32,884 bases of DNA, taken from the NCBI GenBank assembly GCA_003641745.1, contig QNAI01000021.1, positions 1-32,884 on the forward strand, given 5' to 3'. The translations under genes and the position numbers were made by a program. Below the pieces are notes generated by a model. That model did not search any database, was not told the DNA's origin, and saw only the letters and a program-made list of their open reading frames with translations. Below are positions 1 through 8,900 of this stretch, piece after piece. Position 1 is the first letter of the stretch. Every line of letters starts with the position of its first letter. This stretch comes from Verrucomicrobiota bacterium (GTDB taxonomy: Bacteria > Verrucomicrobiota > Verrucomicrobiia > Opitutales > Opitutaceae).

Positions 1-50
1 CCGTTCGAACCGTTCGAACCGTTCGAACCGTTCGAACCGTTTGAAGTGCC
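1..50. repeat. CCGTTCGAA nonanucleotide array, tail of a palindromic repeat element
   Basis: Four perfect copies of the 9-mer CCGTTCGAA are followed by the variant CCGTTTGAA and then GTGCC. The same tail (one CCGTTCGAA, one CCGTTTGAA, then GTGCC or GCGCC) follows the palindromes at 5669 and 9468. The window therefore begins inside another copy of that element in which the 9-mer has been expanded. The palindrome itself would lie to the left of the window. Confidence 0.85.
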
Positions 51-63
51 ATCTGTTCTCTGT

Positions 64-147
64 CATCTGCCATCTGCCATCTGCCATCTGCCATCTGCCA
101 TCTGCCATCTGCCATCTGCCATCTGCCATCTGTCATCTGTCATCTGC
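64..147. repeat. Heptanucleotide tandem array (CATCTGC), 12 units
   Basis: Twelve consecutive 7-bp units, ten CATCTGC and two CATCTGT, without indels. The array ends 17 bases before the start codon of the GH51 gene, so the region where a ribosome binding site and core promoter would be expected is largely repeat DNA. The same unit forms the array at 22584-22660. Confidence 0.95.
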
Positions 148-164
148 CCTCCGTCCCCTGATTC

Positions 165-1643
165 ATGAACAACCTGATTCTCAATGCCGATATCGAGCGA
201 GGCATCATTGATCGCCATGTTTACGGCCATTTTGCCGAACATCTGGGACGCTGCATCTACGGTGGTTTCTGGGTCGGCGAGGACTCACCCATCCCCAATG
301 TGCGGGGTATCCGCATAGACGTGGTCGAGGCGCTCAAATCAATGGGCATACCGAACCTGCGGTGGCCTGGCGGTTGCTTCGCCGATGAATATCATTGGAT
401 GGATGGTATTGGTCCCCGGGAGAAGCGTCCCACCATGATCAATACGCATTGGGGAGGGGTGACCGAGAATAATCATTTCGGGACTCATGAGTTCATGGAT
501 CTTTGCGATCAGCTCGACTGCGAACCCTATATATGCGGAAACGTCGGCAGTGGCTCGGTCCAGGAAATGCAGCAATGGGTCGAGTATATCACCTCCGATG
601 CGATCAGCCCGATGACCGATTTGCGCCGGGCCAATGGTCGGGAGGCCCCTTGGCCGCTAAAGTTCTGGGGAGTGGGCAACGAGAACTGGGCCTGCGGGGG
701 GAATATGCGCCCGGAATATTACGCCGACGAGTTCAGGCGTTATCAGACCTACGTTCGAAACTTCGGAAGCAACGAGATCTCCAAGATCGCGTGCGGTCCC
801 TGTCGGGATGACTACGAATGGACGAGAGTCATGATGGAGCGGACGCACGGCTTCATGACCGACCTTCACCTGATGAAGGGATTGGCGCTGCACTACTACA
901 CCGACTACCGGAAATCGGCGACCGAGTTTGCCGAATCCGACTGGTTTGCGGTGATGAAGGGAGCGCTTTACATGGACGAGTTGATCACCCGCCATTCAGC
1001 CATCATGGACCAGCATGATCCGGGTGGAGAGGTTGGACTGGTGGTCGACGAGTGGGGCACCTGGTACAACGCGGAACCCGGCACCAACCCACGATTCCTC
1101 TTTCAGCAGAATTCGTTGCGCGACGCTCTGGTGGCGGCCCTTCACCTCCACATCTTCAATGCCCACAATGATCGGGTGCGGATGGCAAATATCGCACAGA
1201 CCATCAATGTTCTGCAGTCTGTCATCCTGACTGACGAGGAGAAGATGATCCTGACCCCGACCTACCATGTCTTCGAGATGTTCAGAGTGCACCAGGATGC
1301 GAAACGACTTTCGGTTGAACTGAAGGTGGCTGACTATTCTCTGGAAGATCAGGTCATTCCGGGAGTCAGTGCTTCAGCTTCCAGAGACCCTGAAGGGCAG
1401 ATCCATCTGACCCTGTGCCATACGAATCCGAACAACCCGGTCGATCTGGTCTGCGAACTGCGGGGGTTGAAGGCGTCTTCGGTTTCGGGTCGTATCCTCA
1501 CTGCGGACACGATGACGGCTCACAACACCTTCGACGAACCAGACCGGGTGAATCCGGTGAACTTTACGGGCACCGAGCTTGAAGGCGGTGCCTTGACGGT
1601 CACACTGCCGGCCATGTCAGTTGTTGTCCTGGAATTGGCATGA
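165..1643 (+). CDS. abfA: Alpha-L-arabinofuranosidase, GH51
   Basis: A cytosolic-type retaining alpha-L-arabinofuranosidase that removes terminal alpha-L-Araf from arabinan, arabinoxylan or arabinogalactan oligosaccharides. The 492-residue length matches bacterial GH51 enzymes. The (beta/alpha)8 domain holds the RWPGG strand motif (66-70), the acid/base Glu173 in WGVGNENW and the nucleophile Glu296 in VVDEWGTWY. The C-terminal ~100 residues are the usual beta-sandwich. No signal peptide is visible, so substrate should arrive as imported oligosaccharide. The ATG follows a heptamer array with no clear Shine-Dalgarno sequence. It is the first gene of a same-strand run with the MDR dehydrogenase 33 bases downstream. 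The family assignment is secure; the exact substrate is inferred. Confidence 0.95.
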   Translation: MNNLILNADIERGIIDRHVYGHFAEHLGRCIYGGFWVGEDSPIPNVRGIRIDVVEALKSMGIPNLRWPGGCFADEYHWMDGIGPREKRPTMINTHWGGVTENNHFGTHEFMDLCDQLDCEPYICGNVGSGSVQEMQQWVEYITSDAISPMTDLRRANGREAPWPLKFWGVGNENWACGGNMRPEYYADEFRRYQTYVRNFGSNEISKIACGPCRDDYEWTRVMMERTHGFMTDLHLMKGLALHYYTDYRKSATEFAESDWFAVMKGALYMDELITRHSAIMDQHDPGGEVGLVVDEWGTWYNAEPGTNPRFLFQQNSLRDALVAALHLHIFNAHNDRVRMANIAQTINVLQSVILTDEEKMILTPTYHVFEMFRVHQDAKRLSVELKVADYSLEDQVIPGVSASASRDPEGQIHLTLCHTNPNNPVDLVCELRGLKASSVSGRILTADTMTAHNTFDEPDRVNPVNFTGTELEGGALTVTLPAMSVVVLELA

Positions 1644-1676
1644 GTTGCCTTTGCAATCCAGCTTCCCACTTATCCC

Positions 1677-2693
1677 ATGCGCGCCCTTCTCTATCCTGAT
1701 TTTGAATCCCTCGAGGTGACCGAGCAGCCCAAGCCGATGCCGGCGGTTGGCGAGGTCCTGGTCAAGGTCGCCGCCTGTGGTCTCTGCGGCAGTGAACTCG
1801 AATCGTACAAGTCACGAAGTCCGCGCCGTAAGCCGCCGCTCGTGTTCGGGCACGAATTCTGCGGCACGATTGAGTCCGTGGGTCCGGACGGTGACGCTTC
1901 GACGATCGGAAGGCCCGTCGTTGTCAATGCCTTGATTCCCTGCGGACAATGCGTCCGCTGTGCCCGGGGAGAGGAGCATCTTTGTGCCGATCGCCAGGTT
2001 TTCGGCATGCACCGGCCCGGTGCCTTTGCCGAATACGTGGTCGCGCCTTCCCATGTGCTCCTCGATTGGCCCGACGGAATGGCGGCGGAAGCGGCCTGTC
2101 TGGCGGAACCGCTTGGGAATGGGGTTCACATGACCGGGCTGACTGCGGGTCGGGCCCGTGAAACTGTCCTGGTCATTGGCGCGGGTCCGATCGGGTTGAT
2201 GGCGCAGCAGGCATTCGCCGCTCTGGTCGGATCCCGGGTATGGGTCGCCGACCTCGATGCGAACCGCCTGGAGGTGGCCACTCGGCTCGGTGCCCATGGA
2301 GTCGTCTGCAGTCGGACCGATGATCTGGTCGAGACGATCCGGCGGGAGACCGGAGGTGAGGGGGTCGATCTGGTCATCGATGCGGTCGGGGCCGGTATCA
2401 CCAAGCGGCAGTCGCTCGAGGCCTGTCGACCCGGAGGTGCGGTGGTCTGGATCGGTCTGCATGAGGACGGCATGGATCTGGATTCATTTCAGGTCACCCT
2501 GCCGGAGCGAACGGTCCACGGGACCTACGCCGCCCGTCTTGACGACCTGCGGGTCGCCCTTGAATTGATGCAGTCGGGCCGGGTCGACGTGACGTCATGG
2601 CCCACGCGATACAGCCTGGGCGATGGGGTCGAGGCGTTCAATCGCATGCTCCATCCCGGCCCGGAGGACTTCAAGGCCATCATCATGCCGTGA
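1677..2693 (+). CDS. Zinc-dependent medium-chain alcohol/sorbitol-type dehydrogenase
   Basis: A 338-residue MDR-superfamily NAD(P)-dependent dehydrogenase, most like the threonine/sorbitol/galactitol dehydrogenase group. Catalytic zinc ligands are visible as Cys37 (GLCGSE) with His59-Glu60 (GHE) and Glu144. The structural zinc lobe is intact with Cys89, Cys92, Cys95 and Cys103. The Rossmann motif GAGPIG lies at 168-173, and the acidic Asp192 at the end of the second strand favours NAD over NADP. It starts 33 bases after the arabinofuranosidase stop, so co-transcription is likely. A role oxidising a released sugar or polyol is inferred from context; the substrate cannot be read from sequence. 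Confidence 0.88.
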   Translation: MRALLYPDFESLEVTEQPKPMPAVGEVLVKVAACGLCGSELESYKSRSPRRKPPLVFGHEFCGTIESVGPDGDASTIGRPVVVNALIPCGQCVRCARGEEHLCADRQVFGMHRPGAFAEYVVAPSHVLLDWPDGMAAEAACLAEPLGNGVHMTGLTAGRARETVLVIGAGPIGLMAQQAFAALVGSRVWVADLDANRLEVATRLGAHGVVCSRTDDLVETIRRETGGEGVDLVIDAVGAGITKRQSLEACRPGGAVVWIGLHEDGMDLDSFQVTLPERTVHGTYAARLDDLRVALELMQSGRVDVTSWPTRYSLGDGVEAFNRMLHPGPEDFKAIIMP

Positions 2694-2707
2694 AGAATTC
2701 CGATTTG

Positions 2708-2963
2708 AACCACAGAGGACACAGAGAGCACAGAGGTACAAGAATTCTGAAAGCAGCAGTTCAGGGAACAGGAGTATCTGGGCTAGAGCTAGAAGGCATA
2801 TTGATTTTTTCAGTAATGATTCAGGTTTCGATACAGATCGAAAAAAGAGACCAGTCGACCAAGAAACTGTCTTAAGGGTCGCGAGGTATGTCCCTCCAAA
2901 CTTCTGAGACGGTCCCTAACACACTTCAAATTTTACTCTGTGCTCTCTGTGTCCTCTGTGGTT
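2708..2963. repeat. MITE-like element with perfect 28-bp terminal inverted repeats
   Basis: Bases 2708-2735 (core ACAGAGGACACAGAGAGCAC) and 2936-2963 are exact reverse complements over all 28 positions and flank about 200 bp. The interior has no convincing reading frame; the translations it gives, rich in His-Arg-Gly or Thr-Glu-Asp, are artefacts of the repeat. It fills the 301-bp gap between the dehydrogenase and cyclase genes. The same arms recur at 16709-16883 around an unrelated interior. No target-site duplication is obvious. The long hairpin could attenuate transcription between the two genes. Confidence 0.85.
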
Positions 2964-2994
2964 AAGAAAAGAGAATCCATCACCTCAAAATCCC

Positions 2995-3642
2995 ATGAAA
3001 ATCATCGATCTGTCCCATCCGCTTGAGCACGACCAGCTCAACTTCCCATTTGACCCCAAGATCAGCGTCCTGGTTCACAACACGGTCAGCTCGATCGGTT
3101 ACAATATGACGCAGATCAGCATGGCGACCCACCAGGGAACCCATCTCGATGCTCCGTTTCATTTTTATGACGACGGGAAGACGATCGAGCAGATGGACAT
3201 CAATCATTTCATTGGCGAAGCCCACCTGGTCGATCTCGCTCCGGGCGGCCACCTGGAGGCGTCCACTTCGCTGACGATCGAGATGTTCAAGGCCCATGCC
3301 GATGTTTTCAAACCGGGAGCCCGGATCATCTACCGGACGGGATGGGACCGCATGTTCGGCACCCCCGAGTTCTTTTCCGAGTTTCCAACCCTGGATCTGG
3401 ATGCGGCCCAATGGATTGCCGATCGCGGTATTCGTATGCTGGGAATGGATACGCCGACACCTTCGGTTGCCTGGAAGGAGTGCCACCTCATTCTGTTAAA
3501 GGAGGGGGTGGAGATCGTGATCGTCGAGGGCCTGACCTCCCTGGAAAAGGTGCCGTCCGTCTTCACCTTCGTCGGCCTTCCGCTCAAGATCGCGGGCAGG
3601 GACGGTTCGCCGATCCGCGCCGTCGCCCTGGTCGACGAATAG
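2995..3642 (+). CDS. Cyclase family protein (kynurenine-formamidase-like metal hydrolase)
   Basis: A 215-residue member of the cyclase/KynB superfamily, zinc- or manganese-dependent hydrolases acting on N-formyl amides, isatin or lactone-like substrates. The signature HxGTHxDxPxH is clear: His46, His50, Asp52 and His56 in HQGTHLDAPFHF. The N-terminal IIDLSHPL strand and the later 'RTGWD' and 'GMDTPTPS' segments also fit the family. It is cytosolic, with no signal peptide. Nothing nearby suggests tryptophan catabolism, and such proteins are common in sugar-catabolic clusters, so a lactonase- or amidase-like role on a carbohydrate product is as likely as formamidase. The ATG has no strong Shine-Dalgarno sequence. 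Confidence 0.85.
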   Translation: MKIIDLSHPLEHDQLNFPFDPKISVLVHNTVSSIGYNMTQISMATHQGTHLDAPFHFYDDGKTIEQMDINHFIGEAHLVDLAPGGHLEASTSLTIEMFKAHADVFKPGARIIYRTGWDRMFGTPEFFSEFPTLDLDAAQWIADRGIRMLGMDTPTPSVAWKECHLILLKEGVEIVIVEGLTSLEKVPSVFTFVGLPLKIAGRDGSPIRAVALVDE

Positions 3643-3763
3643 GGGCTCAAGCGGCTTGGACCTGATCCCGGACGGAGCGAACGATTTCGGTGGGCGGGTC
3701 CGTCGCGGCGATTGCCGCGCGAGGTCTTTGGTCGCAGGATGCTTCGGTCAACCTGGATATCAT

Positions 3764-4669
3764 ATGAACCTACAACTCGTGCACGAAATGGGGGAGTCGG
3801 TGAGTGCCCGGTTCCGCGACCGGACGCTCTTCCGCTATGTCTATCAGCCGGACCTGCCGGTTGAACAGTCACCCAAGCCCTATTTCCATCCCATCTGTTC
3901 CCTTTCGGGCAACCGTTTGTCCAATCTCAGCCCGAACGATCATCCGTGGCACCATGCGCTCTGCCATACCATCACGAGGGTGGGGGACGTGAATTTCTGG
4001 GGAGGACCGTCCTATCGGGAGGAGGGAGGTTACCTGTTTCGGAATGACAACGGCCGGCAGGTCCATCGGAGTTGGACGAGACTTGAGCCGGGTGACCGTT
4101 CGGTATCACTCGAGCACCAGCTCGAGTGGATCGGACCGGATGAATCCGTGTTGCTGGAGGAGGCTCGCGGCATAGAGGTGACGGTTCTCGATGACGAGTC
4201 GGCCTGGGTGCTCGCTTTCTCATCGAACCTGAGGAATGTCGCCGGTCGGCTTCTCGACCTGGGCAATTATCATTCCTCGTTCGGGTTGGCGGGTTCTCAC
4301 TACACGGGCCTGCTCATGCGGATGACCCGCGAGTACGTTTTTCCATGTGGCGATCCGCAGATGAAAATCCTGGCCGCCGGCGGGCTGATCGGGGTTGATG
4401 CCGTCCACGGAGCTAATGTTCGCTGGGCCGCCCTGACCGGCCGACATGACGAGTCACTTGATCGGACAACCTCCATCTTCATCGACGACAGTCCGGGGCA
4501 GCCGGTTCATTGGTTCGTAAGGGATCAGCTCCCGGCGGTTGGCTTTTCGTTCCAGTTCGACCGCGATCAACGTCTGGAAGTCGACGAAGAGTTGGTGCTT
4601 CGGCATCGATTGATCTTCGCTGAAGGCGTATTGGATGCCGACCAGATCGAGGCGCTGGTCGAGGGTTGA
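3764..4669 (+). CDS. PmoA-like DUF6807 family protein
   Basis: A 301-residue protein of the DUF6807 family, often named 'PmoA' although it is unrelated in role to methane monooxygenase. Family features are the KPYFHPI segment near residue 38, the NDHPWHHAL motif near residue 61, and the later NYHSSFG segment. Members are mostly beta and usually sit in glycoside hydrolase or sugar oxidoreductase loci in Verrucomicrobiota, Planctomycetota and Bacteroidota; their biochemical function is unsettled. The frame stays open upstream to 3656, but the 36 extra residues are Arg/Gly-rich and unlike the family, so the ATG at 3764 is preferred. It ends directly at the 84-bp repeat that starts at 4670. Confidence 0.85.
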   Translation: MNLQLVHEMGESVSARFRDRTLFRYVYQPDLPVEQSPKPYFHPICSLSGNRLSNLSPNDHPWHHALCHTITRVGDVNFWGGPSYREEGGYLFRNDNGRQVHRSWTRLEPGDRSVSLEHQLEWIGPDESVLLEEARGIEVTVLDDESAWVLAFSSNLRNVAGRLLDLGNYHSSFGLAGSHYTGLLMRMTREYVFPCGDPQMKILAAGGLIGVDAVHGANVRWAALTGRHDESLDRTTSIFIDDSPGQPVHWFVRDQLPAVGFSFQFDRDQRLEVDEELVLRHRLIFAEGVLDADQIEALVEG

Positions 4670-4753
4670 GGGGCGATCCGATGGGGTCATTGCTTGACTC
4701 TTGAAAAGGGCCAGCTCGAAGGAGGCGGTCGGGTTTGGCTTCCTATGCGGTGA
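4670..4753. repeat. 84-bp direct repeat, copy 1 (GGGGTCA-type element)
   Basis: Matches 5563-5646 over 84 bp with three substitutions. It contains GGGGTCATTGCTTGACTC at its start and an internal imperfect stem CGAAGGAGGC / GCTTCCTATG. Its downstream GGTGATTCC is a degraded form of the GGTGACCCC seen in copy 2. The pair flank an islet of about 810 bp. It begins immediately after the DUF6807 stop codon. Confidence 0.85.
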
Positions 4754-4797
4754 TTCCGAGTACGAGGTTCTGTGATTTCAGATTTCGCTACTCGGAA
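4754..4797. repeat. 9-bp inverted repeat in low-GC spacer
   Basis: TTCCGAGTA (4754-4762) and TACTCGGAA (4789-4797) are perfect reverse complements with a 26-base loop. They sit at the inner edge of the direct repeat. The remaining spacer to 4932 shows no gene; it lies beyond the stop of the leftward small gene and could contain that gene's terminator, although no U-tract stem is clear. Confidence 0.45.
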
Positions 4798-4932
4798 CGA
4801 AAAATCGCTCAGATCTTCTGTTTCTCACCTGCTTCAAGCGGTAACCATCCTGGTCAATTGCTTTGCGACGACCATCGGGGGCCGATCAAAAGGCTATCGG
4901 ACCGCTATTCGAAATTACCCCTTTCAGGGCCT

Positions 4933-5268
4933 CTATTTGGGTGTCTCCTTAATCAAGAGTATTGAGGTAGGATAAATCAGATAGTGATAGGTGCCGCCAT
5001 TTGTGTGCTTATACCGCAGAATCAAGAAACTGCCATCTGACTTCGCTTCAGTGATGTTTTCCAATTCTATGATGTTATCATAGATGGCGATCACCACAGT
5101 GATATTTTGCCTCTTGTCGAGTTTGTTGAATGCTTCGACCCATCTTTGAGCATTGAGGGTCTGCTCGACATCAGCGTCTCTTTCTCGTTGAGTCACGTCC
5201 GCATATTGCTGCGCGTGGAGCGATACAGGCGCGATTACCAGCAATCCTATTAGAATCAGTTTTTTCAT
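4933..5268 (-). CDS. Small exported protein of unknown function
   Basis: A 111-residue protein that I do not recognise. The ATG at 5268 gives a textbook Sec signal peptide: MKK, hydrophobic LILIGLLVIAPVSL, then HAQ, with cleavage probable after Ala19 or Gln20. The mature ~90 residues start with a charged helix-like stretch (about 24-50) and end in alternating beta-like segments (VVIAIYDNIIELENI, SFLILRYKH, YHYLIYPTSILLIKE), so a small beta domain is likely. The frame is open far upstream, but that part crosses repeat and transposase debris and is not coding. Base composition is visibly lower in GC than its neighbours. It lies inside a direct-repeat-bounded islet next to an IS3 remnant, which suggests horizontal acquisition. 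Confidence 0.7.
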   Translation of the reverse strand: MKKLILIGLLVIAPVSLHAQQYADVTQRERDADVEQTLNAQRWVEAFNKLDKRQNITVVIAIYDNIIELENITEAKSDGSFLILRYKHTNGGTYHYLIYPTSILLIKETPK

Positions 5269-5374
5269 CAGGTATTGTGTTTGCCTTACTGTTCGTATCT
5301 GTCGGTCAGCCCGACCACTACGAGAACGATGTGGGCAATTCTGTGTGGTTGGATCCCATCTTTTGGCCCAGAAG

Positions 5375-5566
5375 CTATGAGACAGTTTCCGTGGGTTGAT
5401 GTTGGTTTTCTGGAAGGCTTGGGCGGAGGGAGTCCGTAGGACGACCGGAGCCCAAGCCTTGAGTTGAGTGGTTTCTGGCAAACTGCGACGGGCTCTGCAA
5501 GCCCAGGGGACGATGGGGTCGGATATTGTTGTAGTAATCGCGCCAGCCGGCAAAGACGACCCGGGG
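5375..5566 (-). pseudogene. IS3-family transposase (OrfB integrase core), C-terminal remnant
   Basis: The leftward frame reads FAGWRDYYNNIRPHRPLG followed by LQSPSQFARN. This is the characteristic C-terminal end of IS3-group DDE transposases (W..xYNxxRPHxxLGxxTPxxFA). Only about 60 residues remain. Upstream the homology stops exactly where the 84-bp repeat copy 2 begins (5563-5566), so the gene has been truncated by that element or by recombination at it. No matching IS terminal repeats are visible. It is a dead fragment marking past insertion activity. Confidence 0.8.
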
Positions 5567-5646
5567 CGATCCGATGGGGTCATTGCTTGACTCTTGACAA
5601 GGGCCAGTTCGAAGGAGGCGGTCGGGTTTGGCTTCCTTTGCGGTGA
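5563..5646. repeat. 84-bp direct repeat, copy 2
   Basis: The better preserved partner of 4670-4753. Here both outer arms are present: GGGGTCA at 5577-5583 and TGACCCC at 5644-5650, with the inner stem CGAAGGAGGC / GCTTCCTTTG. It truncates the IS3 remnant. Together with the palindrome at 5669 it forms a head-to-tail pair of GGGGTCA elements. Confidence 0.85.
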
Positions 5647-5668
5647 CCCCGTCCTCTGTCCGTTGAAA

Positions 5669-5744
5669 GGGGTCAAAGCACAAATCACGCATTGGCATGC
5701 ATGATATTGAGCAATGACCCCCCGTTCGAACCGTTTGAAGCGCC
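5669..5744. repeat. GGGGTCA/TGACCCC palindromic element (family A)
   Basis: Arms GGGGTCAAAGCACA and TTGAGCAATGACCCC enclose an inner stem ATCACGCAT / ATGCATGAT around a TGGC loop. The tail CCGTTCGAACCGTTTGAAG follows, as at 9468 and at the window start. The sequence from 5745 to 5902 contains a duplicated GCCGATCCGAAGG and nothing that I can call as a gene. Confidence 0.85.
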
Positions 5745-5902
5745 GATCCGAAGGGCCGATCCGAAGGGGTCAGGCCGTATAGTTTGTAGTTCTCGCTCGC
5801 CTGAGAGGCAGAAGGAAGGGGGCAACCGCAGGATTGAAGTTTGGATGTCACGAGTAGAATCGACGCCAGGAGATATGAAGGGTGATTATTGGGACCTCCG
5901 CG

Positions 5903-8900
5903 TCAGCAGTACAGGGCGACTCGACTGACATCATCCGATCCCACGAGCAGGCCATGTTCGGGCCAATGTGCGGTTGATCGCGTGGATTCGATGATTGGTC
6001 CGATGCCAGATGAGGTGAGCTGACCGTTTACCCAGATGTGGCCGTCATCCTGCAGAGCGATGATTCGGTCCGGCGATACGGGCGAAAGTCCACGGATCGG
6101 ACGGTGCAGGGCATGGGTCATTTGCCGGCGACCATCCGGATCAAATTCATGGATCCAGCCGCCTTCGGTGCCTGTATACAGCCTGCCGTGAGCGTGCTCA
6201 ATGCAGGCGACGGAACTGCCGACGTCAGCCTCCCAAAGCGTCTCGCCATCGGCGCGGTAAACGACGATCTGTCGATGGTTGGTATTCATACCCACGATGA
6301 TTTCCTGCCGCCCGTCGTCATCCAGATCGATCACCACCAGGGCCGTCGTCCAGGAAGGGATCGACCAGGAGACGATATCCGGCCGCTGGAGGGCACGCAG
6401 ATAGTTGCCATCCGTATCATAGACACGAGACCAGGCGTGGATAGCCGGTCGGGCCATACCCACAAGAATCCGGTTTTCCTGATGCGGACCGATGGCGGCG
6501 ATTGCGATATGAGCGGCGGGACCCCACTTGCACGGTGACCGCCACAACTGTCTGCCATCCGTGCTGAAACCGTAGATGTGACGATCGGCGCAACCGACTA
6601 TGATACGCCTTTCTCCATCACAGTCGACGAATGCAATCTCCAGGATGGCACAATTACCCCGCGTCCAATTGTCCCAGTTCATCGGCTGCCATTCGATCTT
6701 GTGGCTCCACATATGTGCGCCTTGCGGATCGAAGCGACACAAGGTGCCGTCAACGGATCCGGTCAACAGGCCGCCTCCTTCTTCTGTGAAAATGGCGCTG
6801 ACATCCTGACCGACTGTTATCCGGTTCTCGATCGATCCCTGGCTGTTGATCCGGAACAGGCTGCCTGCTTTTGTTCCGACGAGACAGAATTGATCGCAGG
6901 TTTTGACAGTACTGACGGCCGAATCGAGACGGCACATCCATGCCGGGTCAAAACGCTGGGGTTTGCCAAGGTGAATTCGGCGATCCGTTTCAGGAGATCT
7001 TCCGGCGGCCATAAGCACGACAGAACTCCTGGCGACCCGTGCCTGATCGACACCACGGTCGAGCTGGATCGATACAGCTGAGTGTTTCAGTCCCTTGACG
7101 AGGAATCTTCGGCCAGACTGGCCCAGCGTCGGCGCTTCTTCGCCCGTCGCCGGAGAGACGTGAAGCAATGTTGCAATCACGATTGACTCTCCGGCCTTCA
7201 ATGACTGAGAGCTGCGTTGATGCCACCTTGAGCAGACCTTCTGATCTCCGATGCGAATCGGTGCGAGCCATCCGTTGTCGCAACCTGCCTGTCGCAGGAT
7301 CAACCTGGCGTCGCCCTGAACCGATACGACACCTTGGTCTTCAGGCCGGTCTCCGATCTTGGTGACCTCACCGAGCAGATTCCATTGGGCCTGCAATGAG
7401 AACTCTCCTGTTTTCAACGCGACGCCCTCATCGACGACAAGAATCCATCCCTGTGGATGTATCACGATCTGACGATACCAGCGGGCGATTCCGGGGAAAT
7501 CCAAGCTGGTGCACACGATACCAACACCCGACACGGTCTCGGCCTGGAGAAGACGGGCATAACGTGACTCGCAGCCGGCGCCTTCGCCGTTGCGGCAGAT
7601 ACTGATCCCGTTCTGTTCGCGTAGGGTGCCGGTCGTCCATTGACCAAATAGCGGGCCGCCCAGCCACGACTGGCCATGACTGGTCAACCTTACGAGGCAG
7701 TTGGCGTCCTGATACGAATGGGAACCGCCCGAGATGCCATCCAGCAACAGGTAAGTGTCCTGTTCTCTCCATCCAAGTCGGTAGGAGATCTTGTCAAACG
7801 TGGACTTGAAGGGTACGTTCCGGCGATAGATGCCGGGAGGCGCGTAAGGAGCATACGATTCGATCGAGTCGAAAAACAAACGCGCCACAGGCGCGGTACA
7901 GACGCCCGTCAATCGCGTGGGGCCTCGGCCCGTTGAACGGCTGATCCAAGGACGACCGAACTCATCCCCTCCGAGCTGGGCCAAAGCCTTGTGCACGGTT
8001 CGATCCTCGATTGAGGTTCCGCCATCGGGTCCGGCCTCCAACTCGGGAGAGATTCCAGGGAGGCTCATGGCCTTTCCGTGGCAAAGGGCGAGGTACTCAT
8101 CATTGCCGGTGACAAACGCAGCCAGCAAGAGGTAGAGCATGGGTCCGCTTTCGAGATTCGTATGGGCGATCAAGGCTCGATCCGCAGCCTCACGGAAGTG
8201 TCTCGACTCGAAGTAGTCGGACCTGCCTGCCATCAGCGCGTAGTCGGCCGTATTGTACAGAGAACCGGCCCACTGATGAACCCAGGAGTCACACACCGGC
8301 TTTGACGATTCCAACTGAGGCTCAAAGAATCGATCTGCCAGTCGCATCCATTCTCGCCCCTCATCAAGTCCGTGTTGCCGTGAGAAATAGAGCCCGCCAT
8401 CATAGATGTCCAGGGCGGTTCGCGTCCCGTGATTCTGTCGTACCCTCGAGTGCAGGCTGTCCTCAATCAGGCCCGGGTTTGCGGCGCCTTCTGTTGATCG
8501 ATAAACCTCCAACAGTCCCCGCAGGACCTTCTGGCGAAGAGAGTCGCTCAGCGCCGGATGATGTTCGAGCAGGGCAAAGGGCCGAAGCAGGTTGCGAAGG
8601 AATCCGTGAATCTGGATCGGGTCTTCCAACTCGCGTTCGCAGAACCTGACCCGCAGAAAGCGCAGCACCTCGTTCACGAATCGCAGGATCAGGCTCTCGT
8701 TGTCGGTCTTCATCGCCAGCATGCCGACTTTGCCAATCGCGATCATATAGTCCCAATCGCCACTCCCTCCACCGATCTGATCGATGGACGTTTCGGGATC
8801 GGGAAGCAGGTCTTTGATTCGGTCGAGGTAATCGCCCTGCCATCGACCTGGTTTGACCTGATGCATCCAGGACAGGCGCCGGCCGTGACTCTCGAGAACC

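Noticed and set aside
64-147. CRISPR-like array
   Set aside because: Units are 7 bp with no spacers; it is a simple tandem array. The same applies to 9397, 22584, 22724 and 26249.
2597-2907. Small proteins containing NHRGHREHRG-type sequence
   Set aside because: Translations of the inverted-repeat arm at 2708; this pattern is a well-known annotation artefact.
4933-5688. 251-residue minus-strand protein
   Set aside because: The first ~140 residues cross the 84-bp repeat and transposase debris in the wrong frame; the real start is the signal-peptide ATG at 5268.
5692-5928. Small protein starting MACMILSNDPPFEP, also at 9491
   Set aside because: Translation of the GGGGTCA palindrome and its nonamer tail; it repeats because the DNA element repeats.
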